38,934 nucleotides of DNA from a virus. The position numbers were made by a program, and so were the translations under genes. The notes beneath the pieces were generated by a model that was not told the DNA's origin, searched no databases, and worked only from the letters and a program-made list of their open reading frames with translations. Position 1 is the stretch's first letter; every line of letters begins with the position of its first letter. The stretch lies in IMG/VR virus record IMGVR_UViG_3300046500_000231, positions 74,070 to 113,003 of that record, one strand, 5' to 3'. Positions 1-5,884 of the stretch are shown here, in pieces.

Positions 1-779
1 TCCTCGCCTTCTTCTTCTTCGCCTTCGTCTGACGCGCTGCCCTTGCCCCTACCCTTCGCACCGGCTTTGGCCGCACCGCCCGTCGATTTCTTTTTCTTCT
101 TGGTGGCACCCCCACCACCGCCGGACCCACCGCCCGCACCGAGCGCCTTCAGCACTTCTTCGGCGACTGCGACCGCATCGGCGGTCGAGGCGCAGTTCTC
201 GATCTGCGAGGCGAGGTGTTCGATCTTGGCGAGCTCCTCCTCGACCGCTTCGGCGTAGTCGGGGTGGTTGCTCATGAACTCCTTGAAAATCTGCTGGCCC
301 GCCATCGCGCGGATCGCGGGGACCATGACGGCGGCTTTCACGCCGTTCGCGTCGCCCTTCTTGGCGCACTCCTCGACGTGGCGCTTGGTGTATTTCTCGA
401 GGAAGAAGCGTCCGACCGTGGAGATATTGGCACCGGACCCTGCAAAGCGCTGTGCCATCGCCTTTTCGATGCGGGCATCTTCGATCAGGTTCGCCATGTT
501 GTGCAGCGAGGGGCTGCGGCGACCCGCTTCATTCATCGCCTTGAAGTCGGTGAAGAGGATATGCGCGACTTCGTGGTCGAGAAAGCCCTGGATCGCGTCG
601 ATCAGTTCATCGGTGGCGTTATCCGGGATGAAGGGCAGGTTCACACGCTGCGGCTCGCCATCCGGGCCCGGTTCGACATAAGCCTGCACCCCTTGCTGCG
701 TGACGCGCACGCCCTTACCGGCAAGCATCTGCGTGAGCTTGACGACCGCCTCACGCATCACTGCAACACGTTCATTCAT
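1..779 (-). CDS. CobT-like phage metallopeptidase, C-terminus cut by window edge
   Basis: The reading frame starts at the ATG at 779-777 and stays open to the window edge, so the C-terminal part is missing (259 codons visible). Residues 69-73 form an HEVAH zinc-metallopeptidase motif (HExxH) followed by ILFTDF, and an acidic IEDARIE segment about 30 residues later could give a third metal ligand. A Gly/Lys-rich linker and a Glu-rich tail end the visible part. Large phages often carry proteins of this kind, annotated as CobT-like with a C-terminal VWA domain; that domain would lie outside the window. Role in the phage is unknown. It sits downstream of a TTGCGT-17-TACAAT promoter flanked by two AGTCA-type operators, so it is probably a regulated phage gene. 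Confidence 0.8.
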   Translation of the reverse strand, partial: MNERVAVMREAVVKLTQMLAGKGVRVTQQGVQAYVEPGPDGEPQRVNLPFIPDNATDELIDAIQGFLDHEVAHILFTDFKAMNEAGRRSPSLHNMANLIEDARIEKAMAQRFAGSGANISTVGRFFLEKYTKRHVEECAKKGDANGVKAAVMVPAIRAMAGQQIFKEFMSNHPDYAEAVEEELAKIEHLASQIENCASTADAVAVAEEVLKALGAGGGSGGGGGATKKKKKSTGGAAKAGAKGRGKGSASDEGEEEEGE

Positions 780-800
780 CGCATACCCCTTTTGTTAGTG

Positions 801-814
801 TGTCAATACTGACT
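801..814. promoter_or_regulatory. Operator site 1 (TGTCA-ATAC-TGACT)
   Basis: This 14-bp imperfect palindrome matches the recurrent AGTCA-N4-TGACT element at nine of ten arm positions. It lies 22 bp upstream of the CobT-like start codon, just downstream of the predicted transcription start, where a bound repressor would block elongation or initiation. Function is inferred from recurrence across the window. Confidence 0.6.
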
Positions 815-825
815 GAACAAGTGCA

Positions 826-854
826 ATTGTAGAGACGCATTTCAGGGCACGCAA
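826..854 (-). promoter_or_regulatory. Promoter for CobT-like gene
   Basis: On the minus strand a TTGCGT -35 box (854-849) is separated by 17 bp from a TACAAT -10 box (831-826). The promoter is bracketed by operator sites at 856-869 and 801-814, which suggests joint repression from both flanks. Confidence 0.5.
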
Positions 855-855
855 C

Positions 856-869
856 AGTTATTACTGACT
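856..869. promoter_or_regulatory. Operator site 2 (AGTTA-TTAC-TGACT)
   Basis: A variant of the recurrent palindrome with one arm mismatch, directly upstream of the -35 box of the leftward promoter at 826-854. Longer outer symmetry (ACAG...CTGT) extends the palindrome. Confidence 0.55.
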
Positions 870-880
870 GTTGTTCTGGC

Positions 881-906
881 AAAAAAAACGGCGTCCGAAG
901 ACGCCG
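881..906 (-). terminator. Rho-independent terminator of gene 928-1152
   Basis: On the minus strand a perfect 7-bp stem (CGGCGTC, loop TTCG, GACGCCG) at 906-889 is followed by eight T residues. It lies 22 bp after the stop codon of the small gene at 928-1152 and closes that transcript. Confidence 0.9.
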
Positions 907-927
907 CAAGACTCGCAGGTAAGACTG

Positions 928-1152
928 TTACATGAGCGGGATGAGGGCGGTCGCTCCTGAGTCAGTGCTGATGAGCAAGATGGCTCCCAACGCCGGATGA
1001 ATCATCTTGCTAATCAAGGACGAACCGAGGTCCAGACGCGACACCTGCGACGACTGCTCCAGGTATTCGACGTATTGGTCAGGCTCGATCAGGGCGCCCA
1101 GTTGGGTTGCGGCCGATGCTGCGATGTGTGCTTGCGTGTTACCCGTGTTCAT
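928..1152 (-). CDS. Small hypothetical protein, own operator and terminator
   Basis: Encodes 74 aa of unknown function with no motif I recognise. The N-terminal half is polar (IEPDQYVEYLEQSSQ) and the C-terminal half is hydrophobic (HPALGAILLISTDSGATALIPLM), possibly membrane-associated or a packed helix. I chose the ATG at 1152 because a GGAGAG ribosome site lies 8 nt upstream; the longer frame to 1212 would start inside the promoter. It is a one-gene transcription unit: promoter and palindromic operator at 1202-1220, strong terminator at 881-906. Its isolated placement opposite the XRE regulator gene suggests a regulatory or early role, but nothing in the sequence proves this. Confidence 0.7.
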   Translation of the reverse strand: MNTGNTQAHIAASAATQLGALIEPDQYVEYLEQSSQVSRLDLGSSLISKMIHPALGAILLISTDSGATALIPLM

Positions 1153-1201
1153 TGAGGGAACTCTCCAGAAACTTTTAAACAGTTTGATGCGTTGCTGAAA
1201 C

Positions 1202-1220
1202 ATTATAGTCATCGCTGACT
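1202..1220 (-). promoter_or_regulatory. Promoter with operator site 3 (AGTCA-TCGC-TGACT)
   Basis: On the minus strand TATAAT (1207-1202) abuts a perfect-arm AGTCA-N4-TGACT palindrome (1207-1220). The operator fills the spacer between -10 and -35, as at 17097-17115, so a bound protein would exclude RNA polymerase. It drives the gene at 928-1152. Confidence 0.7.
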
Positions 1221-1309
1221 ATTGTATGTCGATTAGATGCGTCTTTTTTCATCCACTCGGGATTGCATTCGGTAAAAAAGTGAGTAGAATCCGGCACATA
1301 GGCATTGTC

Positions 1310-1323
1310 AGTCAGCACTGACA
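1310..1323. promoter_or_regulatory. Operator site 4 (AGTCA-GCAC-TGACA)
   Basis: A copy of the recurrent palindrome with one arm change. It overlaps a second symmetric reading, TGTCAGT-N4-ACTGACA (1306-1323, within a base). It lies in the divergent region between the gene at 928-1152 and the XRE gene at 1437. Confidence 0.6.
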
Positions 1324-1356
1324 ACCAGCCCAAATGCGATATCTCCCACCAAGTTC

Positions 1357-1386
1357 AGTCAGTAGTTATTACTAGCTGACTATAAT
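1357..1386 (+). promoter_or_regulatory. Autoregulated promoter of XRE gene with wide operator (site 5)
   Basis: AGTCAG at 1357 and CTGACT ending at 1381 are inverted arms set 13 bp apart, with inner near-symmetric TAGT/ACTA pieces. The second arm runs straight into TATAAT (1381-1386), the likely -10 box for the regulator gene at 1437. No good -35 is seen. This is the same arm-to-(-10) geometry as at the minus-strand promoters but with wider spacing, which suggests autoregulation with a different affinity. Confidence 0.6.
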
Positions 1387-1402
1387 CGACTCAACAGAAT
1401 AC

Positions 1403-1416
1403 GCGGGACGTCCCGC
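1403..1416. repeat. Perfect 14-bp palindrome in the regulator leader
   Basis: GCGGGACGTCCCGC is a perfect palindrome in the presumed 5' leader of the XRE gene, between its -10 box and ribosome site. It could form a small hairpin in RNA or bind a dimeric protein. It is unlike the AGTCA family. Confidence 0.5.
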
Positions 1417-1436
1417 ACCGATAAGGAGAGAACAAA

Positions 1437-1859
1437 ATGACCACGAAGAAGAAGCCCGAAGCAATGACTGTCGCCGAATACTTCGATGCACAGGTCGCGC
1501 TACGTCAAATGACGCTGGCACAACTGAGCAAGGACATTGGCGGTGTGCTCAAGCCGAACATGCTGTCGATGATTCGCCAGGGGCACTCGAAGCTGCCGTT
1601 GATTCACGTTGGCCGCGTAGCGCGAGCGCTGGGCGTGGACCCGGTGTTCCTGCTGAAGCTGTGCATGAACGAATACCAACCGGAGAACTGGAAGGCGATT
1701 CAAGAAGTTTTCAGCGAACAGCCGATTCTGACGCGCAACGAGATTGCACTGATCAAGGCGATCCGCGACGCGAACCCGAATAACCCGAAGCTGAGCACGA
1801 AGGCCGACGAGCACAAGTTCACGCAAGTCGTCGCGGCGCTGGGCGGCGATAACGAGTGA
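1437..1859 (+). CDS. XRE-family HTH regulator, candidate master regulator
   Basis: Encodes 140 aa. Residues about 20-75 read as a helix-turn-helix of the XRE/Cro-CI kind (LAQLSKDIGG, then LSMIRQGHSKLPLIHVGRVARALGVD), followed by a 60-residue tail with a second basic/polar helical region. There is no peptidase domain, so it is not a LexA/CI-type self-cleaving repressor. AAGGAGAG lies 7 nt before the ATG. The gene has its own promoter carrying the AGTCA/TGACT arms and a perfect terminator at 1903-1926. It faces the leftward phage genes and sits inside the densest cluster of the palindromes, which makes it the best candidate for the protein that binds them. Repressor or activator action cannot be told from sequence. 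Confidence 0.85.
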   Translation: MTTKKKPEAMTVAEYFDAQVALRQMTLAQLSKDIGGVLKPNMLSMIRQGHSKLPLIHVGRVARALGVDPVFLLKLCMNEYQPENWKAIQEVFSEQPILTRNEIALIKAIRDANPNNPKLSTKADEHKFTQVVAALGGDNE

Positions 1860-1902
1860 GAAGGCGGTAGTCGGTTTCATAGCAGTTCGGTTGGCTTAAA
1901 GA

Positions 1903-1926
1903 AGCGCCCACGAGGGCGCTTTTTTT
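1903..1926 (+). terminator. Rho-independent terminator of XRE gene
   Basis: A perfect 7-bp stem AGCGCCC / GGGCGCT with a four-base ACGA loop is followed by seven T residues, 44 bp after the stop codon. Between here and 2069 I see only a weak inverted repeat (ACTGT...ACAGT, near 1961-1978). Confidence 0.92.
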
Positions 1927-2069
1927 ATGGCTGTATTACAGGGGCTTGCGTCGTCGCCTTACTGTGCATTCATACAGTGGCGAGTCAGTGATGGAATTGT
2001 ATGAGCCTTGAAGGCGAAAGACAACTGGCAGTTACTTTTTTGTTAAAAAATGTTTGCGAGGTGTTACTT

Positions 2070-2093
2070 AAAAAAGACGGCAAAATTTGCCGG
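2070..2093 (-). terminator. Terminator of HTH-PAS gene
   Basis: On the minus strand CGGCAAA and TTTGCCG arms at 2092-2078 form a hairpin followed by TCTTTTTT. It begins at the stop codon of the gene at 2094. Confidence 0.7.
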
Positions 2094-2774
2094 TTATTCC
2101 GCCCTTTTGGTCGCTTCGAAGTGCGGACACCTGCTAACGCCTATCAAACGAATCGGTTGACCCCGATCATTGCGGTAAATTTGAAAGACTATCTCCACTT
2201 TGGGACATAATGCGTCCCTTGGTCGCACCAAAAGTGTGGCTCGCTCGGAAGACTCCAACAGGGTGCGATTGTAGAAATCATCAACCAACGGTTTACAATC
2301 ATCAGATAATAAAGCGCGAAAGCTGTCGTGGGACGGGAGGATCTCGGAGGGAGCGTTTAAGTGTCGGCGTGCGGGGTCGTTCCAATAGCACTTCCCTGTT
2401 AGCAGGTCTTCCTCAATGACACCGACGTCCAATAGATTGATAGCGACTGAGAGCCGCTCCTCATTGGCGATGACTTGTTCGACAAACTCTCTGCGGCGCT
2501 GTCCAAAGGTCTCTTGGGATCGTTGTTCTTCTAAGGACCGCAGCGCTGCGTCACCATAGCGTAGCCAAACCCAATTGACGCCAAGATGGTTGGCTACCTT
2601 CTGTAGCACTTCAAAGCCTATGTCCCCACCTTTGAGCCACTTGCCCACAGCTTGGGGAGTCACTGCAATGGCGCGCGCCAGCCCGGCCGCTGTCTCGTGC
2701 CTGTCATCCAAAGACTTTCTTAACCTATCGGGAAAGCCGGAGCCCTTGAAGTGGGCCGGAATTTTAGGTGTCAA
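2094..2774 (-). CDS. HTH-PAS fusion regulator (putative sensory repressor)
   Basis: Encodes 226 aa from a TTG codon at 2774, supported by AGAGGA 6-7 nt upstream; no ATG lies near. Residues 14-75 form an XRE-type helix-turn-helix (AAGLARAIAVTPQAVGKWLKG). Residues about 105-217 look like a PAS fold: LLDVGVIEEDLLTGKCYWND near 113-132 and a closing strand pair EIVFQIYRND...PIRLIGVSRC near 194-216. PAS domains commonly sense small ligands, redox state or mediate dimers. Phage repressors usually carry a peptidase or a simple dimer domain, so this architecture is uncommon. It lies divergent from parA and may control the partition/replication module or the lysogeny decision; targets are not visible. 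It has its own terminator. Confidence 0.75.
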   Translation of the reverse strand: MTPKIPAHFKGSGFPDRLRKSLDDRHETAAGLARAIAVTPQAVGKWLKGGDIGFEVLQKVANHLGVNWVWLRYGDAALRSLEEQRSQETFGQRRREFVEQVIANEERLSVAINLLDVGVIEEDLLTGKCYWNDPARRHLNAPSEILPSHDSFRALLSDDCKPLVDDFYNRTLLESSERATLLVRPRDALCPKVEIVFQIYRNDRGQPIRLIGVSRCPHFEATKRAE

Positions 2775-3106
2775 ACTCTGTCCTCTTGATAGTTATTTTC
2801 GAAACGTTGCCAAGCTCTTTTAGGGGTAGTTTGTAACGAATTATATTTGAGGACTGATATCGGTTTAGTTGTAATTGTGCAAAGGTTGCCTTCTTTAGAT
2901 TGATGCACCTATCGTGCAAGTATTGTTGATCCCGAGCATAATGGAAAGCAACCTCGTCATGGACAAAAGTTGATACAAAACTTGATAGCTTGATACCAAG
3001 GTATCAACATACCAAGGTATCGAACGTGCTGTTCGGCTTGCAATGTTTCTTGTATGAACATCCACTATGGATTACGCTACCGGCAAAACTTCGTATGGAG
3101 AAGGCT
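2775..3106. other. Divergent intergenic region between HTH-PAS gene and parA
   Basis: This 332-bp gap is AT-richer than its flanks. It holds possible promoters: TATAAT on the minus strand at 2845-2840, and on the plus strand TTGAGG (2847-2852), 17 bp, TGTAAT (2870-2875). The right part carries the TTGATACC repeat cluster at 2970-3021. The open frame upstream of the parA ATG covers the repeats and has no good start. Confidence 0.6.
2970..3021. repeat. Candidate parS centromere / parA operator
   Basis: TTGATACCAAGGTATCAA at 2990-3007 is a perfect 18-bp palindrome. Its core ATACCAAGGTATC recurs at 3009-3021, exactly 16 bp from the copy at 2993, and TTGATA half-sites also occur at 2970 and 2982. 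Such clusters ahead of parA are typical of binding sites for the partition partner protein, serving as centromere and as autoregulatory operator. The site lies 86 bp before the parA start. Confidence 0.7.
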
Positions 3107-3778
3107 ATGAAAAAAGCTAGGTCCGTAACTATGGTGGGAACAGAAAAGGGAGGTGTGGGCAAATCTACCTTTACACAAAACTTGGCATCAATCCGGTCGG
3201 GGCAGGGGCGGCGGGTCGCCGTGTTCGATCTGGACGGCCAGAATTCGACGTTCAAGTGGGCTGCCGACCGACGTGAGGCAGGCGGTTTGCCCGAGGTCCA
3301 CGTCAAGCGTATTGCAAAGGGAAAGAAGCTCGACGAGGACGAGTTTGCCGAGGAATTGGGCGAACTGACCGAGGAATATGAGGACGTTTTCATTGACGTC
3401 GGCGGGCAGGACTCGGACGTGTTCCGGTGGGGACTCGCGGTGGCCGATCACGTCGTCGTGCCGCTCATTCCATCGCCCGCGGACCTCAACACCGTGCCCG
3501 ATCTGTTCGATCTGGTCGGCACCTACACCAAGAAAATCCCGATCCAAATCGTGCTCAATCAGGCCGATAAAAGGAAACTGATGACGCAGGCGATGATCGC
3601 TCAGATCGAGCCTTTCGAGCACCGGCTGCCGCGCATGAAGATGCTGGTGGCGGCTCGCGAGAGCTACAAGTTTGCGATGGCGCAGGGCAGGGGAGTGGCG
3701 GAGTTGACTGGCCGGTATTGGGACGCGGCGGCCGCCAACGAGATGAAAGACCTTTATTTGGGAGTGTTCTCGTTATGA
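3107..3778 (+). CDS. parA: ParA-family partition ATPase
   Basis: Encodes 223 aa, the size of short plasmid ParA proteins without an N-terminal HTH. A deviant Walker A KGGVGKST lies at residues 14-21, DLDGQNS (Walker A') at 41-47 and FIDVGGQDS (Walker B) at 95-103. It drives plasmid segregation by ATP-dependent positioning on the nucleoid together with a centromere-bound partner. The ATG at 3107 is preceded by GGAGAAGG; an in-frame ATG at 3095 lies upstream but lacks a ribosome site. The stop overlaps the start of the ribbon-helix-helix gene at 3775 (ATGA), so the two are co-translated. The absence of an N-terminal DNA-binding domain fits the partner being the repressor of the operon. Confidence 0.9.
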   Translation: MKKARSVTMVGTEKGGVGKSTFTQNLASIRSGQGRRVAVFDLDGQNSTFKWAADRREAGGLPEVHVKRIAKGKKLDEDEFAEELGELTEEYEDVFIDVGGQDSDVFRWGLAVADHVVVPLIPSPADLNTVPDLFDLVGTYTKKIPIQIVLNQADKRKLMTQAMIAQIEPFEHRLPRMKMLVAARESYKFAMAQGRGVAELTGRYWDAAAANEMKDLYLGVFSL

Positions 3779-4128
3779 TCAAATCAGTCATGGGTCCGCC
3801 CCGGCGCAAAAGCGATGAGTTTCGCGAGCAACTGCGGGAGCAGGCCGGCGCCATTGAAGCGTTGCACGAACCAGAGCCCGCAGTCGAACCGGCGGCCGTT
3901 GAGGTGACCGCGCCGGCACGCTCGGGCAAGGGACTCAACCTGCAGGCGATCCGAGCGCAGCAGCCGGCCAAAGAGGTGCCGGTGCAGCAGCCGGTGAGGG
4001 TGCCGCCCTCGCTCAAAGAAGACTTGGATCTGATCTGCTTTGCGCTCAAGAAAACCAAGAACGACTTCATCGTCGAGGCGTTGAAGAAGGAAGTGGCGCG
4101 CGAGAAGAAGCGTCTGGGCTTCGAGTAA
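3775..4128 (+). CDS. Ribbon-helix-helix partition partner (ParB/ParG-like role)
   Basis: Encodes 117 aa. Residues 1-72 are a charged, Pro/Glu-rich, probably flexible region; residues about 73-117 (VRVPPSLKEDLDLICFALKK, TKNDFIVEALKKEVARE) have the strand-helix-helix pattern of CopG/Arc-type DNA-binding domains. In type Ib partition systems a small RHH protein binds the centromere and its disordered tail stimulates ParA; here the order of domains is tail first. The ATG overlaps the parA stop by 4 nt; ATG 3790 is a possible alternative. It most likely binds the TTGATACC repeats at 2970-3021. It is not a classical HTH ParB. Confidence 0.75.
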   Translation: MIKSVMGPPRRKSDEFREQLREQAGAIEALHEPEPAVEPAAVEVTAPARSGKGLNLQAIRAQQPAKEVPVQQPVRVPPSLKEDLDLICFALKKTKNDFIVEALKKEVAREKKRLGFE

Positions 4129-4172
4129 CCGTCTTCTTGCAGACGCTTTTCGGGTTTTCAGATGCGCCTGGG

Positions 4173-4193
4173 CTATTGGGAGGATTTTCAAGT
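4173..4193 (+). repeat. Outlying iteron
   Basis: CTATTGGGAGGATTTTCAAG starts here; it matches the inverted copies near the initiator gene more closely than the tandem array does. It lies over 110 bp upstream of the array and 22 bp before a DnaA box. Confidence 0.75.
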
Positions 4194-4214
4194 TGGCACT
4201 TGGGTGGGCCAACC

Positions 4215-4223
4215 TTATGCACA
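4215..4223 (+). promoter_or_regulatory. DnaA box TTATGCACA
   Basis: Matches the accepted DnaA box consensus TTATNCACA, within the iteron origin and in the same orientation as the box at 4402-4410. Confidence 0.65.
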
Positions 4224-4306
4224 ATCCTCTCGCGCGCGGTTTGTAGACGTTTGTAAACCCGTTTGTATACGCCTCAAACCCTTGCTGGATAAGGCGTTGC
4301 GAGACG

Positions 4307-4393
4307 CTATTGGGAGAAAAGCCAAGTCAAATGGGAGGATTTCCCAGTCAAATGGGAGGAAAGCCCAGTCGGTATTGGGAGGAAAGCCAAGTC
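4307..4393 (+). repeat. Tandem iteron array (four copies)
   Basis: Four direct repeats begin at 4307, 4329, 4350 and 4372, a 21-22 bp period that puts them on one DNA face. Each has a TGGGAG core and ends in CCAAGTC or CCCAGTC. The two middle copies read AAATGGGAGG in place of CTATTGGGAGG. Expected binding sites for the initiator at 4550. Confidence 0.88.
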
Positions 4394-4401
4394 ATCGCCG
4401 G

Positions 4402-4410
4402 TTATGCACA
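4402..4410 (+). promoter_or_regulatory. DnaA box TTATGCACA
   Basis: Second DnaA box of the origin, lying between the direct iteron array and the first inverted iteron. Confidence 0.65.
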
Positions 4411-4412
4411 TG

Positions 4413-4548
4413 GAAAATCCTCCCAATAGCAGAACGAGGGACAGACAGACTTGAAAATCCTCCCAGTGACAACGCCAAAATGGGGGTGCAGAATGCCACC
4501 ACTCCCAATGTGACCCGCATCCTGGCAACCTGAAAATCCTCCCAATAG
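4413..4548 (-). repeat. Inverted iterons before repB
   Basis: Three copies in reverse orientation (GAAAATCCTCCCAATAG type) lie at 4413-4429, 4451-4468 and 4530-4548, with degenerate pieces near 4480 and 4500. The last copy ends one base before the initiator ATG and occupies the place of a Shine-Dalgarno site, so initiator binding there would directly shut off its own gene. Confidence 0.8.
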
Positions 4549-4549
4549 C

Positions 4550-5332
4550 ATGAAGCTCAAGCACGCCACCACTGGGCCGAGCCTGGTTGATCGACATGTG
4601 TCCATGCACAATGACCTGCTCGCGGCGTCGCACGGGCTCAAAACGGTCGCCGAGCAGCGGATCGTCAAGTCATGCGCCGCGAAGCTCGACAGCGTGCGCC
4701 TAGACAGTCATAACCGCTACAAGGTGCGTTTGACGGCCCAGGAGTATGCCGACACCTTCGAGATCGACATGTCCACGGCCTACATTCAACTGAAGTCGGG
4801 ATGCGAGTCGCTCGCCGAGCGCTGGATCACGTGGAGCGAGCCGGTGCAGCGCGGTGCGGTTGCCGTGCATAAGGACCGGTGGGTGAGTGGGGCGACGTAT
4901 GTCGAGAAGGCCGGATGGGTCGAATTGCGGTTCTCGCCCGAAGCAACGCCGTATTTGATGGTCTTGCGCGGCAACCACACGACCTACTTACTCAAACAGG
5001 CTTCGGGGCTTCGCTCGATCTACTCGTGGCGACTGCTCGAGCTCCTCATGCAATTCAAAGACACCGGCTGGCGGCAGATGCCGATCCGCGAGTTCCTGCA
5101 CGCGATGGATGCAAAGCCGAGTCATCTCCAGAACTTCAAGGATGCGCGTCGCCAGATCATCGAGGTGGCTGTCGAGGAGCTCCAAAAGAAAGACGGCTGG
5201 CTTATCAACTGGTCGACGATCAAGGAGGGCCGCAAGGTCACGCAAATCCGCTTCGAGTTTTCGCGCAACCCGCAGGGTCAACTGGCGCTCGAGGACACCA
5301 GCCCGCCGGTAGAGGCGGAGCAATGCAACTAA
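4550..5332 (+). CDS. repB: Rep_3-family plasmid replication initiator (RepB-like)
   Basis: Encodes 260 aa, the usual length for Rep_3 initiators with two winged-helix domains. The first spans about residues 10-125 (LLAASHGLKTVAEQRIV, AQEYADTFEIDMSTAYIQLK) and the second about 140-245 (SGLRSIYSWRLLELLMQF, then LQNFKDARRQIIEVAVEEL and KVTQIRFEF). The protein binds iterons and recruits host DnaA/DnaB for plasmid replication. The first ATG is used here; it has no clear ribosome site because an iteron abuts it, and an ATG at 4604 is possible. Iterons upstream and DnaA boxes on both sides support the role. Together with parA it gives the phage a plasmid prophage state. Confidence 0.92.
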   Translation: MKLKHATTGPSLVDRHVSMHNDLLAASHGLKTVAEQRIVKSCAAKLDSVRLDSHNRYKVRLTAQEYADTFEIDMSTAYIQLKSGCESLAERWITWSEPVQRGAVAVHKDRWVSGATYVEKAGWVELRFSPEATPYLMVLRGNHTTYLLKQASGLRSIYSWRLLELLMQFKDTGWRQMPIREFLHAMDAKPSHLQNFKDARRQIIEVAVEELQKKDGWLINWSTIKEGRKVTQIRFEFSRNPQGQLALEDTSPPVEAEQCN

Positions 5333-5352
5333 TGGTCTTCCGCGCACACGCC

Positions 5353-5392
5353 TTGCTTATCCACAGAAAACGTGGATAACCCTGTGGAGCAA
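5353..5392. promoter_or_regulatory. Paired DnaA boxes in a hairpin after repB
   Basis: A perfect TTATCCACA box at 5357-5365 faces an inverted near-perfect one (GTGGATAA, 5372-5379). The outer flanks, CTTGCT...CCACAG and CTGTGG AGCAAG, are also inverted, so the whole stretch can fold into a long imperfect hairpin. It lies 20 bp after the repB stop and is probably part of the origin. Confidence 0.75.
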
Positions 5393-5394
5393 GC

Positions 5395-5622
5395 ATGCAG
5401 CCTGTCATGAAGGTGGCGCACCGTGAGTGGGAGATTCGCTCCTTTCCCGAGCGTAAGGGCTTTCTCTGGCACGCGTGGGTCGAGGTCGAGCGTGGTCCGT
5501 GGGAAGACGAGGACGACGGCCAGATATTCAACTTCACCGACATTGGCTACTACGACACGGAAGCGGCCGCCGCTCAGCGTGGCGTCGATTGGGCGAAGGC
5601 ATGGCTCGACAGCAACTACTGA
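5395..5622 (+). CDS. Small acidic hypothetical protein
   Basis: Encodes 75 aa of unknown function. It is rich in aromatic residues (HREWEIRSFPERKGFLWHAW) with an acidic stretch (WEDEDDGQIF) and reads like a single compact beta-rich domain ending in a helix (AAAAQRGVDWAKAWLDSNY). ATG 5407 is an alternative start. Its stop overlaps the start of the next gene by one base. Such small genes are common beside plasmid replication genes; no role can be assigned. Confidence 0.65.
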   Translation: MQPVMKVAHREWEIRSFPERKGFLWHAWVEVERGPWEDEDDGQIFNFTDIGYYDTEAAAAQRGVDWAKAWLDSNY

Positions 5623-5879
5623 TGAGAAAGCCGGGTGCCGTTGCGTTAGGTGATGTGGCCGCCCGCGCGAGCCATCTCGACGTGGCATGTTCGCGCTGTG
5701 AGCGCCGCGGTCACTTTCAACTCGCGCGGCTGGTCGCGCGTTTTGGGCCGGACTTCCCGATGACGGACCTGGGCGACCGGCTGGCGAGCTGTCCGCACCG
5801 CAATGCGGCGGATTTCGGGCAGCGCTGCGACGTCCATTTCCCGGGCCTTGCCAACCTCATGAGCGACGACGAGGCGTGA
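5622..5879 (+). CDS. Small Cys-containing protein, zinc-binding candidate
   Basis: Encodes 85 aa, starting at an ATG that shares a base with the preceding stop codon. CSRCERRG near residues 23-30 and CPHR near 57-60, plus a later Cys and His residues, suggest a small zinc ribbon. The core HFQLARLVARFGPDFPMTDL has an amphipathic helix pattern. Function unknown; possibly nucleic-acid or protein binding. Confidence 0.6.
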   Translation: MRKPGAVALGDVAARASHLDVACSRCERRGHFQLARLVARFGPDFPMTDLGDRLASCPHRNAADFGQRCDVHFPGLANLMSDDEA

Positions 5880-5884
5880 CGTTG

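Larger units (their letters stand above)
4129..4549. other. Origin of vegetative replication (iteron oriV)
   Basis: This 421-bp gene-free region before the initiator gene holds at least eight iterons built on TATTGGGAGGA, two TTATGCACA DnaA boxes (4215-4223 and 4402-4410), and three spaced copies of GTTTGTA (near 4239-4268). The make-up matches Rep_3-type plasmid origins, where the initiator binds direct iterons to open DNA and inverted ones to control copy number. Reading frames crossing it are artefacts of the repeats. Confidence 0.85.

Noticed and set aside
1153-1212. Longer N-terminus for the 74-aa gene
   Set aside because: It would start inside the -10/operator region and has no ribosome site, while ATG 1152 has GGAGAG.
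2001-2210. 69-codon plus frame overlapping the end of the HTH-PAS gene
   Set aside because: No ribosome site, overlaps a terminator and a gene with clear domains.
2990-3106. 39-residue N-terminal extension of ParA
   Set aside because: It would start at a TTG in the palindromic repeats; ATG 3107 has a ribosome site and gives the normal ParA start.
4162-4668. Several open frames across the iterons on both strands
   Set aside because: They consist of translated repeats and have no ribosome sites; the region is an origin.
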